A DNA stretch of 13,625 nucleotides from Erysipelotrichia bacterium. GTDB lineage: Bacteria; Bacillota_I; Bacilli_A; Erysipelotrichales; Erysipelotrichaceae. Both the position numbers and the translations under genes were made by a program. The notes under the pieces are model-generated. The model saw only the letters and a list, made by a program, of their open reading frames with translations. It was not told the DNA's origin and did no database searches. How positions within the stretch are numbered: position 1 is the first letter of the stretch; every line of letters starts with the position of its first letter. Below, piece by piece: positions 1 through 7,026 of the stretch. The stretch covers positions 1-13,625 of the forward strand of contig SAAR01000059.1 of the NCBI GenBank assembly GCA_009916335.1, written 5' to 3'.

Positions 1-51
1 CGGTATAGTAGGGTGTTTCAATTAGCAAAGAGCAAGCACACTACCTATTAG
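1..51 (+). CDS. Possible C-terminal tail of a gene cut by the left edge
   Basis: Frame 1 is open from the first base to a TAG at 49-51 and gives 16 residues ending in LAKSKHTTY. A strong terminator stem begins 12 bases after the stop, which is where the end of a plus-strand gene would be expected. Sixteen codons are far too few to name a family, and an open stretch this short can occur by chance. I make no functional call. Confidence 0.25.
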   Translation, partial: RYSRVFQLAKSKHTTY

Positions 52-63
52 AAAAAAACACAA

Positions 64-105
64 AAAAAATTCTATCTTAAGAATGTGGTTAAGATAGAAT
101 TTTTT
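64..105. terminator. Bidirectional rho-independent terminator
   Basis: A perfect 17-bp inverted repeat (arms 64-80 and 89-105, loop GAATGTGG) has an A-run at its left end (62-69) and a T-run at its right end (100-105). It can therefore end transcription both ways: rpoN from the right (minus strand) and any plus-strand gene from the left. The core stem is TTCTATCTTAA and its complement. Confidence 0.85.
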
Positions 106-167
106 AGTTGAATTAACATATTACTAAAATCCACAATTTGAAGATTTTAAAAGTAACTAAAAATTGT

Positions 168-1379
168 TTATTTTTTTCTTTCTTTAGAATTAGGAATATG
201 TAGCTGTTTACGATATTTCGCAATAGCACGTCTTGAAACATACAGTTCCATTTCAGCTAGTTGTTTTACAATTTCAAAATCAGCAAGAGGTTGTTTTTTA
301 TCTTCCGCATTGACTAGTTTAGCGATTGCTTTTAAGATGGAATCTTTACTGCTACCATCTTTTGTAGCCGATACAAATAATGATTTCACAGGATAGACTT
401 CCTTTTGAAACATAAAATATTTATTAGATAAGGTTCGAGAAACCGTTGATTCGTGGAAATGGCATTTTTCAGCAATATCCATTAGTGTACATGGTTTTAA
501 CTCATCGTGGTATAAAAAATAGTTACGTTGAAGGTGAATTAATTCATTCGCCATTACAAGCAAGGTCTTGTTGCGTTTACTTAAACTATCAATGAAATAA
601 TAGGCTTCTTGAAAATAATCTTTTAAAGCAGGATTTGTTTTCATTGTTTCTAATTCATCTTCAATGGCAATATGTCCGATCTGTTTAGGAATGATTTCTA
701 TTTCATCTCTGTGTACAACAACTTCAAAATCAGGAATGATTAACTTATCGTGTTGCTTTTGATAGTTGCGACAAGGAAAAGGATCACATTCTTTTATATC
801 ATCAATATAGGCAAGCACTTCTGCTAAATCTAAGTGTTTTGCTTTTGCGATAGCACTATAATCTTTAGTGATTAATTCCTTTTGATAGTTTGTGAAAATA
901 TCTTCTGCCTCCGATAAATACTGTCTTTGTAGTTGCAAGATGATGCTATGTGTACTGTTTATTGCCCCCACACCAGCAGGTTCAAAAGAGCGAATAAGAG
1001 CTAGATGTTTCATCAATTTTTGCTTTGAAATACATAATTCATCACAGTATTGTTTCACACTATAGGATAAAAAACCATGTTCATCTAAAGACTCAATAAT
1101 AAAATGAGCTACTTTTTCATCATATGGTTTTTGACAGGTATGCAGTTGTAAATAAAGATCATCATTTAACGTTTTTTCACAAGTCATAGTTTCTTGAATT
1201 AATTGATGAATATCTGCACTAGGAGTATATTCAATGACAGGATTGTTTGCCACAATCTCATTAATACACTCCATTAAATCACTTTGGTCCATCTTTAAAA
1301 TATCTAAGGCATTTTTCATAGATAACGATAAATGTAATGTTTGATTCAGTTTTTGTTTTAATAATAAATCCTGTTTCAT
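168..1379 (-). CDS. rpoN: RNA polymerase sigma-54 factor RpoN
   Basis: Sigma-54 directs core RNA polymerase to -24/-12 promoters and stays inactive until an AAA+ activator hydrolyses ATP. The 403-residue product shows the family parts in order. Region I (about residues 1-50) is rich in Leu and Gln and ends in the typical NNPVIEY stretch. A core-binding region follows, then the helix-turn-helix with HESTVSR at about 309-315. The RpoN box, SRRAIAKYRKQ, is at 382-392 (usual form ARRTVAKYRE) and reads the -24 element. The length is slightly below the usual 430-480 because the acidic region II is short. The ATG is preceded by GAGAGG at good spacing. The gene is divergent from the LevR-type activator and ends at the 64-105 terminator. 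Seen: all motifs intact. Inferred: it serves the two -24/-12 promoters near 6006-6078. Confidence 0.97.
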   Translation of the reverse strand: MKQDLLLKQKLNQTLHLSLSMKNALDILKMDQSDLMECINEIVANNPVIEYTPSADIHQLIQETMTCEKTLNDDLYLQLHTCQKPYDEKVAHFIIESLDEHGFLSYSVKQYCDELCISKQKLMKHLALIRSFEPAGVGAINSTHSIILQLQRQYLSEAEDIFTNYQKELITKDYSAIAKAKHLDLAEVLAYIDDIKECDPFPCRNYQKQHDKLIIPDFEVVVHRDEIEIIPKQIGHIAIEDELETMKTNPALKDYFQEAYYFIDSLSKRNKTLLVMANELIHLQRNYFLYHDELKPCTLMDIAEKCHFHESTVSRTLSNKYFMFQKEVYPVKSLFVSATKDGSSKDSILKAIAKLVNAEDKKQPLADFEIVKQLAEMELYVSRRAIAKYRKQLHIPNSKERKK

Positions 1380-1397
1380 CTTGTACCTCTCATCACT

Positions 1398-1403
1398 ATT
1401 ATA
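1398..1403 (-). promoter_or_regulatory. Sigma-A promoter (-10) of rpoN
   Basis: On the minus strand the sequence reads TTGCTATAAT, a consensus -10 with an upstream TG (extended -10). No good -35 lies 17 bases upstream, which fits an extended -10 promoter. Transcription would start near 1391, leaving a leader of only about a dozen bases that carries the GAGAGG ribosome site. The promoter faces away from the activator promoter at 1441-1469. Confidence 0.6.
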
Positions 1404-1440
1404 GCAAGTTTTATGCCATAGAAATATGGAAGTTTTTGCC

Positions 1441-1469
1441 TTGACAATAAAGTGTGGAAACCATACTAT
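1441..1469 (+). promoter_or_regulatory. Sigma-A promoter of the LevR-type activator gene
   Basis: TTGACA (1441-1446) and TACTAT (1464-1469) are separated by exactly 17 bases, a near-consensus housekeeping promoter. The predicted start lies near 1476, just before the GTGAGGA ribosome site at 1477-1483. The activator therefore appears to be made constitutively and controlled after translation through its PTS-linked domains. A short inverted repeat, CCATA-gaaa-TATGG (1416-1429), lies between this promoter and that of rpoN. Confidence 0.75.
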
Positions 1470-1489
1470 TTAAATTGTGAGGAATGTGT

Positions 1490-4204
1490 ATGAGAAATAA
1501 AGTGATTGAGATTATTAAGGAAAATTGTAAACAAAAACAATATGATAAAAATAGTGCTGTGGCGATGAGTGAACAGCTTCATTTGAGTCGCAATGAAGTG
1601 GCTACCTTATTAAAAGATTTGTGGAATCAACACTTGCTAATTAAGGTGGAAAGTAAGCCGATTGTGTATTTAGATAAAGCGTATATGGAAAGCATACTTG
1701 ATAAAACATTTGATGAAACTAAGTATGAATCATTGGCTGATGTGTTTGAACAAAAAAGTGAAGTACACGATTTTGAAAAGTTGGTTGGTTATGATGAAAG
1801 TCTACATGAGTTAGTGAAACAGTGTAAGGCAACCATTTCCTACCCACCAAAAGGATTGCCGATGATGTTGTATGGACCAACAGGAACAGGGAAAAGTTAT
1901 ATTGCTAAATTAACGTATGAATATGCTAAAAACCAAGGGTTGCTAAAAAAAGAGGGAAAATTTATAGCAGTCAACTGTAGTGAATATGCCAATAATCCTG
2001 AACTTTTAACAGCGAATTTGTTTGGACATGTGAAAGGGGCATTCACTGGTGCAGATAAGGATAATCCAGGATTAATTGCACTTGCAGATGGAGGGGTTTT
2101 ATTTCTTGATGAGGTACATAATCTAAAAGCAGAATGTCAGGAGAAACTGTTCTTATTTATGGATCAAGCGATTTTTCATCGTGTTGGGGATAATGAAAAA
2201 TGGTATGAATCCAATGTTCGTATTATTTTTGCGACAACGGAAAATCCAGAGGTTGTTTTGCTTAAAACCTTACAACGTCGTATCCCAATGACGATTCATG
2301 TTCCTTCCTTAGAAGAAAGAGGGTTACAGGAACGTGTGCAATTATTGTATACCATGTTTAAAGAAGAAGAAAAACGATTAAATAAAAAGATTAAAATTAG
2401 TGCGAAAGTTTACAATATGTTGTTGTCCTATCATTTTGTAGGAAATATTGGTGGATTGAAAAGCTGTGTGCAATCATGTTGTGTGAATGCTTTGTTTAAT
2501 ACAAATGAACAAGATGAAATGTTGATTCATTTAAATAGTATGCCTAAAGCAATGTTAGAGGAATACAGTAGTAAAAAACAAGCACATGTTGCTCATAATG
2601 AATACTTAGATGTGGCTGATTTACAAGGCTTTATCCATAAAGAGAAAGAGATCATTCAATTAAATGAAGCTTTATTAAAAATATACCAAGATTATCGTGA
2701 TAATAAGATTAATAAAGAGGCTACTTTGCACCAACAAAAACAATCCATTCGTGAATATTTTGATCATGTATTGTTTAAAAAAGATGAAATTAAAGATCAA
2801 AGCTTTTATCAAAATGGAGTACAGTATATTTTCGATTTAATTGCTAGTCGATATGGCTTAAAAGTACAAAATAATGATTTGTTAGCGATTAGTGCATACT
2901 TAAGTGATTATAGTAAGAACTATCATAGTTTTAGAAATTATGTTAGTAAACATAAAGAGGATTGTTTCGCATACTTGCAGTTTATGAAAGAAGAATACTA
3001 TCGTGAATATAGTGTTGTTAGTGAAATCAGTAAATATTTAGCTTCGTATTTAGATATGGATATTTTAGCGATGGTGGATATCTTCTTATTAATCTTTATT
3101 AAGAGTGTGGATAAAGATGAAACAAAAAGAAAAAGAATTGCGATTATTTTAGCACATGGTTTCTCTACTGCTAGCAGTATTGCCGATGCAACCAATAAGT
3201 TTTTAGGTAAATATATTTTCGATGCGATTGATATGCCTTTGAATGTAGATACAAATACGATTATTCAAAAGTTGAACATATTCTTAAGTCGTATTGGGAA
3301 AGTAGAAGAAATCTTGTTGCTTGTCGATATGGGAAGTTTAGAGGAAATCTATAAAGGATTAGAAGTGAAAAATGCAAATGTAGGAATCATTAACAATATT
3401 TCTACGAAAGCAGCTTTAGGGATTGGAAATGGTATTTTGCAAAATAAAGCGATGGAGGATATTTTTCAAGAGGTAATTGAATATAGTGGAACAAGCTATC
3501 ATATTGAAAAACATCGTTTAAAGGAAGAAATTATTTTGTGTTCTTGTGCGAGTGGTATAGGAACTGCTGAAAAGTTACGAAAGATTATTCAAGATTCTCT
3601 ACCTGTTAATATTGGCATTAGTGTAAAAACATATAATTACAATGAGTTGATTGAAAAAGGTTGTAGTGATGCCTTCTTTGATGATTATCATGTTTTATGT
3701 GTGATTGGTACCTTAAATCCTAATATTGATGAATTGAATTTTATCGGTATTGAAGATTTAATTATTAATGACTGTTTAGATGATATGGATACTTATTTAA
3801 AGGCAAATATGAATGAAGAACAGTTAGCCTATTTCAAAAAGAACATATTAAAGAATTTCTCTTTATCGAATATCATGAATAATTTAACGATTTTAAATCC
3901 TAATAAATTGTTAGAACATGTAGCCGATGCGATTGATCGTTTGCAGACAATACTTAATTTAAAACTTTCTAACAACACTTGTTTTGGTTTATATGTACAT
4001 ATAAGTTGTTTGATTGAACGTTTAGTAATGCAAAAAGGCATTGCAGTATATCATAATTTAGATGATTTCCAAAAGGAAAATCAAGTGTTTATTGAACAGG
4101 TTAAAACAACTTTTAAAGAAGTAGAAGAATTTTATGGTGTTGAAATATCTATTGCTGAGATTGGTTATATTTATGATTATATTGTAAATGATGATAAGTT
4201 TTAA
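1490..4204 (+). CDS. LevR/GfrR-family sigma-54 activator with PRD and PTS EIIA/EIIB-like domains
   Basis: This transcriptional activator remodels sigma-54 polymerase with ATP; LevR-type proteins are switched by PTS phosphorylation. An N-terminal winged-helix region (about 1-65) precedes an AAA+ domain with Walker A GPTGTGKS at 129-136, the sigma-54 contact loop GAFTGA at 183-188 and Walker B FLDE ending at 207-208. A PRD follows (about 430-540), then a mannose-type EIIA-like domain with AHG (His556), a Gat-type EIIB-like domain with CSCASGIGTA (Cys686 aligns with the usual Cys) and a C-terminal PRD with YVHISCLIERL (His837). This order and the 904-residue length match B. subtilis LevR. I chose the ATG at 1490 over the one at 1484 because GTGAGGA ends at 1483, leaving proper spacing only to 1490. 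It is divergent from rpoN and upstream of a sigma-54-driven PTS operon, so the most likely targets are the promoters at 6006-6078. The equivalent in the Salmonella gfr locus is GfrR. Confidence 0.93.
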   Translation: MRNKVIEIIKENCKQKQYDKNSAVAMSEQLHLSRNEVATLLKDLWNQHLLIKVESKPIVYLDKAYMESILDKTFDETKYESLADVFEQKSEVHDFEKLVGYDESLHELVKQCKATISYPPKGLPMMLYGPTGTGKSYIAKLTYEYAKNQGLLKKEGKFIAVNCSEYANNPELLTANLFGHVKGAFTGADKDNPGLIALADGGVLFLDEVHNLKAECQEKLFLFMDQAIFHRVGDNEKWYESNVRIIFATTENPEVVLLKTLQRRIPMTIHVPSLEERGLQERVQLLYTMFKEEEKRLNKKIKISAKVYNMLLSYHFVGNIGGLKSCVQSCCVNALFNTNEQDEMLIHLNSMPKAMLEEYSSKKQAHVAHNEYLDVADLQGFIHKEKEIIQLNEALLKIYQDYRDNKINKEATLHQQKQSIREYFDHVLFKKDEIKDQSFYQNGVQYIFDLIASRYGLKVQNNDLLAISAYLSDYSKNYHSFRNYVSKHKEDCFAYLQFMKEEYYREYSVVSEISKYLASYLDMDILAMVDIFLLIFIKSVDKDETKRKRIAIILAHGFSTASSIADATNKFLGKYIFDAIDMPLNVDTNTIIQKLNIFLSRIGKVEEILLLVDMGSLEEIYKGLEVKNANVGIINNISTKAALGIGNGILQNKAMEDIFQEVIEYSGTSYHIEKHRLKEEIILCSCASGIGTAEKLRKIIQDSLPVNIGISVKTYNYNELIEKGCSDAFFDDYHVLCVIGTLNPNIDELNFIGIEDLIINDCLDDMDTYLKANMNEEQLAYFKKNILKNFSLSNIMNNLTILNPNKLLEHVADAIDRLQTILNLKLSNNTCFGLYVHISCLIERLVMQKGIAVYHNLDDFQKENQVFIEQVKTTFKEVEEFYGVEISIAEIGYIYDYIVNDDKF

Positions 4205-4216
4205 AGTATAGTCATT

Positions 4217-4244
4217 TTGCGTGTTTATACACTAAAAGTATGAT
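4217..4244 (+). promoter_or_regulatory. Sigma-A promoter of the GGDEF gene
   Basis: TTGCGT (4217-4222) and TATGAT (4239-4244) are 16 bases apart. Transcription would begin near 4251, only about five bases before the ATG at 4256. A second possible -10, TAAAAT (4244-4249), would start transcription at the ATG itself. A small palindrome, GTGT-ttat-ACAC (4221-4232), lies between the -35 and -10 elements and could be an operator. There is no terminator between the activator gene and this gene, so read-through is also possible. Confidence 0.5.
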
Positions 4245-4255
4245 AAAATAAAACC

Positions 4256-5839
4256 ATGAAAGAAAAAATTAGGGGATATGAAGACGAAATTAAAGGAGTA
4301 ATCGAGCAATTAGAGCAATACAAAGAAAATAGGGACGTAGAAAACTTATATTATTATGCAGATAAACTGATTGAAGAAAGTGAAAAGGGGCATCATTTTT
4401 ATCAAAAAGCAATTGGTTTATATTATTTAAGTTTGTATTATAGCTATATAGGTGATTATACACAAGCATTAGTGAAAGGAAAGGAAGGACTACACTTTTG
4501 CGAAAAGTATAAGGTGTCTGACTACTATACTTTATTGCATAATTGCATTGGTGTTTACTATGGTATCATTAACGATTATGTAAAATCACTAAACCATTTT
4601 TTAAGTGCGTATTTCAATTCTTTAGAATGGGATAATGATAAGTATATTGAGAGAGTGTTGTGTAACATAGGAACGATTTTTCAAAATCTTGGATATTATG
4701 AGAAAGCACTGGAATATTATCAATTAAGTCTTGCTATACGTCCTTTAAAGTATGAGCATATAGACAGTATTGATGGAATTCGTATGGTGAATATGTTTGG
4801 TATTTATGTATACTTACAAGAGGAAGAAAAAAGAAAAGAGTGGGAGATATGGGCAAAACGATACGTTACACTTTTTTCTAATGAAGTTGTGTTAGAAGAA
4901 TATCATATGTATGAAGTTATTTTAGCGTATGATGAACAAGATTATCAAAAAATAGAAAGCATTGTTTATACGATGATTGAGAATACAAAGAAAAATAAGA
5001 ATAAGGTACATAGTTTTCATTCGCTTCAAAAAGTGTTAGAAATATGTATTAAAATTAAACATAATGAGCTATGCCGTATTTTAATTGATATGTTAGTAGA
5101 TATACAAAAACAAAGTCAAGAAGTTAAATATGAAATAAAACTGAATGATTTAATTGTGCAACTTTGTTTGGCTTTTGATAATCAAGAATATTTACAAAAT
5201 TCTTTAATGAATTATTATCATAGTAAAAAGAAAGAAGAAAAGAGTCATGAAGAAGAAGCGAAAAATAATGCTTTGTTGAGTATTGAGTTAGAAAAGGTGT
5301 TATATGAACATAGAGCAGTGTTGAAGAAGAATGAAGAGTTGTCAATGAAGAATGAGCTTGATGAATTTACGAAACTGTATAATAAAACATATTTTATAAA
5401 GCATGTAGAAAAAGATTTAGAAAATCAAAACTATGATTGTTATCAAGCGTTGATCTTGTTGGATTTAGATGGGTTTAAATTGATTAATGATCGCTATGGA
5501 CATATTTGTGGTGATGAAGTTTTAATCGAGGTAGCGAATACATTACTTACTCATGTGCGTGCCAATGAGTATGTTGGGCGTGTTGGTGGAGATGAATTTG
5601 CGATTTTTATGAAAGATATTTATACTTATGAATATTTAGAGGAAAAAATGAGTTCTTTATTACAACGATTACAAGAAATACAAGTAGAAAAAGTAACGGA
5701 GTGTATTACGGGCAGTATTGGGGTTTGTATGTTTAATGGAAAACATAAGTACAAAGCTTTATTTCAAGTTGCCGACAATGCTATGTATCAAGCGAAGAAT
5801 AAAGGTAAGAACCAGTATTATATTATTAAATTTGAATAA
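4256..5839 (+). CDS. TPR-repeat diguanylate cyclase (GGDEF protein)
   Basis: The protein is predicted to make cyclic di-GMP from two GTP. The N-terminal part (about residues 1-320) is all-helical with tetratricopeptide-like repeats, clearest in IGTIFQNLGYYEKALEYYQ and GDYTQALVKGKEGL. A charged, probably coiled-coil linker (about 325-375) leads to a GGDEF domain (about 375-527). Its metal and substrate residues are LDLDGF (402-407) and an intact GGDEF at 444-448. The inhibitory-site position reads RANE (435-438) instead of RxxD, so product feedback may be weak or lost. There is no signal peptide or membrane segment, so the protein should be cytoplasmic, with the TPR region likely sensing a protein or peptide. 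The ATG at 4256 has no ribosome site, and no good in-frame alternative lies downstream, so translation may be leaderless. A link to the neighbouring PTS operon is suggested only by position. Confidence 0.9.
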   Translation: MKEKIRGYEDEIKGVIEQLEQYKENRDVENLYYYADKLIEESEKGHHFYQKAIGLYYLSLYYSYIGDYTQALVKGKEGLHFCEKYKVSDYYTLLHNCIGVYYGIINDYVKSLNHFLSAYFNSLEWDNDKYIERVLCNIGTIFQNLGYYEKALEYYQLSLAIRPLKYEHIDSIDGIRMVNMFGIYVYLQEEEKRKEWEIWAKRYVTLFSNEVVLEEYHMYEVILAYDEQDYQKIESIVYTMIENTKKNKNKVHSFHSLQKVLEICIKIKHNELCRILIDMLVDIQKQSQEVKYEIKLNDLIVQLCLAFDNQEYLQNSLMNYYHSKKKEEKSHEEEAKNNALLSIELEKVLYEHRAVLKKNEELSMKNELDEFTKLYNKTYFIKHVEKDLENQNYDCYQALILLDLDGFKLINDRYGHICGDEVLIEVANTLLTHVRANEYVGRVGGDEFAIFMKDIYTYEYLEEKMSSLLQRLQEIQVEKVTECITGSIGVCMFNGKHKYKALFQVADNAMYQAKNKGKNQYYIIKFE

Positions 5840-5860
5840 GCAAAGAATAAGGATAACTAA

Positions 5861-5906
5861 AAAAATAGGGGAATCTCTTCGTAATGAGGAAAAATCACCT
5901 ATTTTT
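5861..5906 (+). terminator. Probable terminator after the GGDEF gene
   Basis: AAAAATAGG (5861-5869) pairs perfectly with CCTATTTTT (5898-5906). An inner CTC/GAG stem (5875-5877 with 5886-5888) sits inside an asymmetric loop. The T-run is part of the outer arm. The position, 22 bases past the GGDEF stop, fits a transcription end that insulates the sigma-54 operon. It is less compact than the other terminators here. Confidence 0.55.
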
Positions 5907-5909
5907 ATG

Positions 5910-5997
5910 TTTGTAAAACGATTTAAAATAAAAGTAAAGGATAATAAAAGTAAAGGATAATAATTTGTAAAAGTTAACGATTTGAAATCAATAAAGG
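5910..5997 (+). promoter_or_regulatory. Candidate upstream activator sites of the PTS operon (duplicated block)
   Basis: Two related copies begin TTTGTAAAA (5910-5918 and 5964-5972), followed by ACGATTT (from 5918 and from 5977) and an A-rich tail ending in TAAAGG. Each contains a GATTTnAAATC-type palindrome: GATTTAAAATA (5920-5930, one mismatch) and GATTTGAAATC (5979-5989, perfect). Their centres are 59 bases apart and lie about 105-107 bases upstream of the predicted starts of promoters 1 and 2, respectively. LevR-type activators bind palindromic sites around 100 bases upstream of their promoters. The role is inferred. Confidence 0.5.
5928..5959 (+). repeat. Perfect 16-bp tandem repeat, two copies
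   Basis: ATAAAAGTAAAGGATA occurs twice without a gap (5928-5943 and 5944-5959). It lies between the two palindromes of the candidate activator region and about 88 bases upstream of the first predicted sigma-54 start. It could be part of an activator site, a bendable A-rich spacer or a replication-slippage product. Confidence 0.85.
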
Positions 5998-6005
5998 TGT
6001 GCTTA

Positions 6006-6021
6006 TGGCACACTTTTTGCT
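6006..6021 (+). promoter_or_regulatory. Sigma-54 promoter 1 (-24/-12) of the PTS operon
   Basis: TGGCAC (6006-6011) and TTGCT (6017-6021) have GG and GC exactly ten bases apart, matching the sigma-54 consensus TGGCAC-n5-TTGC. The predicted start is about 6032, giving a 73-base leader to the EIIA gene that includes promoter 2. The bases through 6034 are nearly repeated at promoter 2. Confidence 0.88.
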
Positions 6022-6062
6022 TGTTTAGAAGTGAGTAATAAAATGGATACATGATATTGCTG

Positions 6063-6078
6063 TGGCACACATCTTGCT
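6063..6078 (+). promoter_or_regulatory. Sigma-54 promoter 2 (-24/-12) of the PTS operon
   Basis: TGGCAC (6063-6068) and TTGCT (6074-6078) again have the invariant GG-n10-GC spacing. The predicted start is about 6089, only 16 bases before the TTG start of the EIIA gene and just upstream of its AGGGAG ribosome site. The 29 bases 6063-6091 match 6006-6034 at 25 positions, so the two promoters look like a local duplication 57 bases apart. Confidence 0.9.
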
Positions 6079-6104
6079 TGTGTAGAAATGAAGGGAGTGG
6101 TTTG

Positions 6105-6521
6105 TTGAGTAAGGTTATATTAGCTTCACATGGAGAGATGTCAAAGGGCTTATTAAATTCAGTAACAATGATTGTTGGGGATTTGGCAAAAGAGGTGCAG
6201 ACATACAGTTTGTATCCAGGAGAAAGCCCAAATGATATGTTTGAGAAGATTGAAGCAGAGGTTAAAGCAAATGAGAATGAACAGTTTATCATCTTGTGTG
6301 ATATAAAAGGTGGCAGTGTTCATACCACATTATCGAAATTAATTGTTTATAGCAATGCTGTTGTTTTATCAGGTATGAATATGAATATGGTACTTGATTT
6401 ACTGTTATCTTATGGAAAAGGTTTAAGTGCAAATGACTATGATCAATTGATTGTGAGTGCAAAAGAGGGAATCACATTGTTAAGTAATCATCTAAGTGAA
6501 AGTGAAGACGATGATTTTTAA
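6105..6521 (+). CDS. PTS mannose-family EIIA component
   Basis: This cytoplasmic EIIA takes phosphate from HPr-P and passes it to EIIB. The 138-residue product starts MSKVILASHGEMSKGL, with the active-site His at residue 9 (His10 in E. coli ManX), and has the alpha/beta EIIA-Man fold pattern, including CDIKGGSVHTT. I chose the TTG at 6105 because AGGGAG (6092-6097) lies seven bases upstream and the family N-terminus begins here. The in-frame ATG at 6051 would start upstream of sigma-54 promoter 2 and add 18 residues unlike the family. It is a separate protein, not fused to EIIB as in ManX. The acidic tail EDDDF is shared with EIIC of this operon. It is the first gene of the operon, with a ribosome site for EIIB 4 bases after the stop. 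GfrA is the Salmonella equivalent. Confidence 0.92.
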   Translation: MSKVILASHGEMSKGLLNSVTMIVGDLAKEVQTYSLYPGESPNDMFEKIEAEVKANENEQFIILCDIKGGSVHTTLSKLIVYSNAVVLSGMNMNMVLDLLLSYGKGLSANDYDQLIVSAKEGITLLSNHLSESEDDDF

Positions 6522-6539
6522 ACATAAGGAGGAAAAGTG

Positions 6540-7010
6540 ATGATTAAATTATTGAGAGTTGACCACCGATTATTGCATGGTCAGGTTGCATTCTCTTGGA
6601 CTTCTTCATTAGGTGCTGATTGCATACTAATTGCGAATGATGCAGTACTAGAAGATAGTTTGAGAAAAACAACGATTAAGATGGCAAAACCAAATGGAGT
6701 AAAACTGGTAATGAAAAGTGTGAAAGATTCCATTGATGCCATCAACAGTGGAGTTACAGATAAATATAAACTGTTGATCGTTGTGGAATCCATTCAAGAT
6801 GCATATGCATTAGCAAAAGGCTGTGAGCAGGTTAAAAGCATCAATTTAGGTGGGACAAAAGCAAAGGAAGGTACAAAAAACATTTCAAAAGCAGTAAATG
6901 TTCTTCCTGAAGAAGAAACACTGATCAAAGAATTGATTCATGATGGTGTAGAAGTAGAAATTAGAATGGTACCAGATGACAACAAGGTACTAGCTGAAAA
7001 AGTATTATAA
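6540..7010 (+). CDS. PTS mannose-family EIIB component
   Basis: EIIB phosphorylates the incoming sugar at the membrane complex using phosphate from EIIA. The N-terminus MIKLLRVDHRLLHGQV carries the family signature, with the phosphorylated His at residue 13 in LLHGQV. The 156-residue length is normal for a free-standing EIIB of the mannose/fructose/sorbose group. A strong AAGGAGG (6526-6532) favours the ATG at 6540 over the adjacent GTG at 6537. The downstream segment with VESIQDAYAL and the INLGGTKAKEGT loop also fits the family. It lies between EIIA and EIIC with gaps of 18 and 16 bases. GfrB is the Salmonella equivalent by position and family. Confidence 0.93.
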   Translation: MIKLLRVDHRLLHGQVAFSWTSSLGADCILIANDAVLEDSLRKTTIKMAKPNGVKLVMKSVKDSIDAINSGVTDKYKLLIVVESIQDAYALAKGCEQVKSINLGGTKAKEGTKNISKAVNVLPEEETLIKELIHDGVEVEIRMVPDDNKVLAEKVL

Positions 7011-7026
7011 AAAGGAGAAAGATAAA

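Noticed and set aside
1416..1429. CCATA-gaaa-TATGG inverted repeat between the rpoN and activator promoters as an operator
   Set aside because: Arms of only five bases, easily expected by chance in A+T-rich DNA; noted but not called.
1484..1489. ATG at 1484 as start of the LevR-type activator
   Set aside because: The ribosome site GTGAGGA ends at 1483, leaving no spacer; the ATG at 1490 has normal spacing.
5718..5960. 80-codon plus-strand open frame over the GGDEF end and terminator
   Set aside because: Overlaps the GGDEF gene in another frame, has no ribosome site and a composition of runs of Lys and Arg typical of A-rich non-coding DNA.
6051..6104. ATG at 6051 as start of the EIIA gene
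   Set aside because: It lies upstream of sigma-54 promoter 2, lacks a ribosome site, and adds 18 residues before the family N-terminus; the TTG at 6105 with AGGGAG fits better.
5759..6292. 177-codon open frame on the minus strand across the intergenic promoter region
   Set aside because: It runs antisense through the GGDEF end, both sigma-54 promoters and the EIIA gene, has low-complexity content and no family features.
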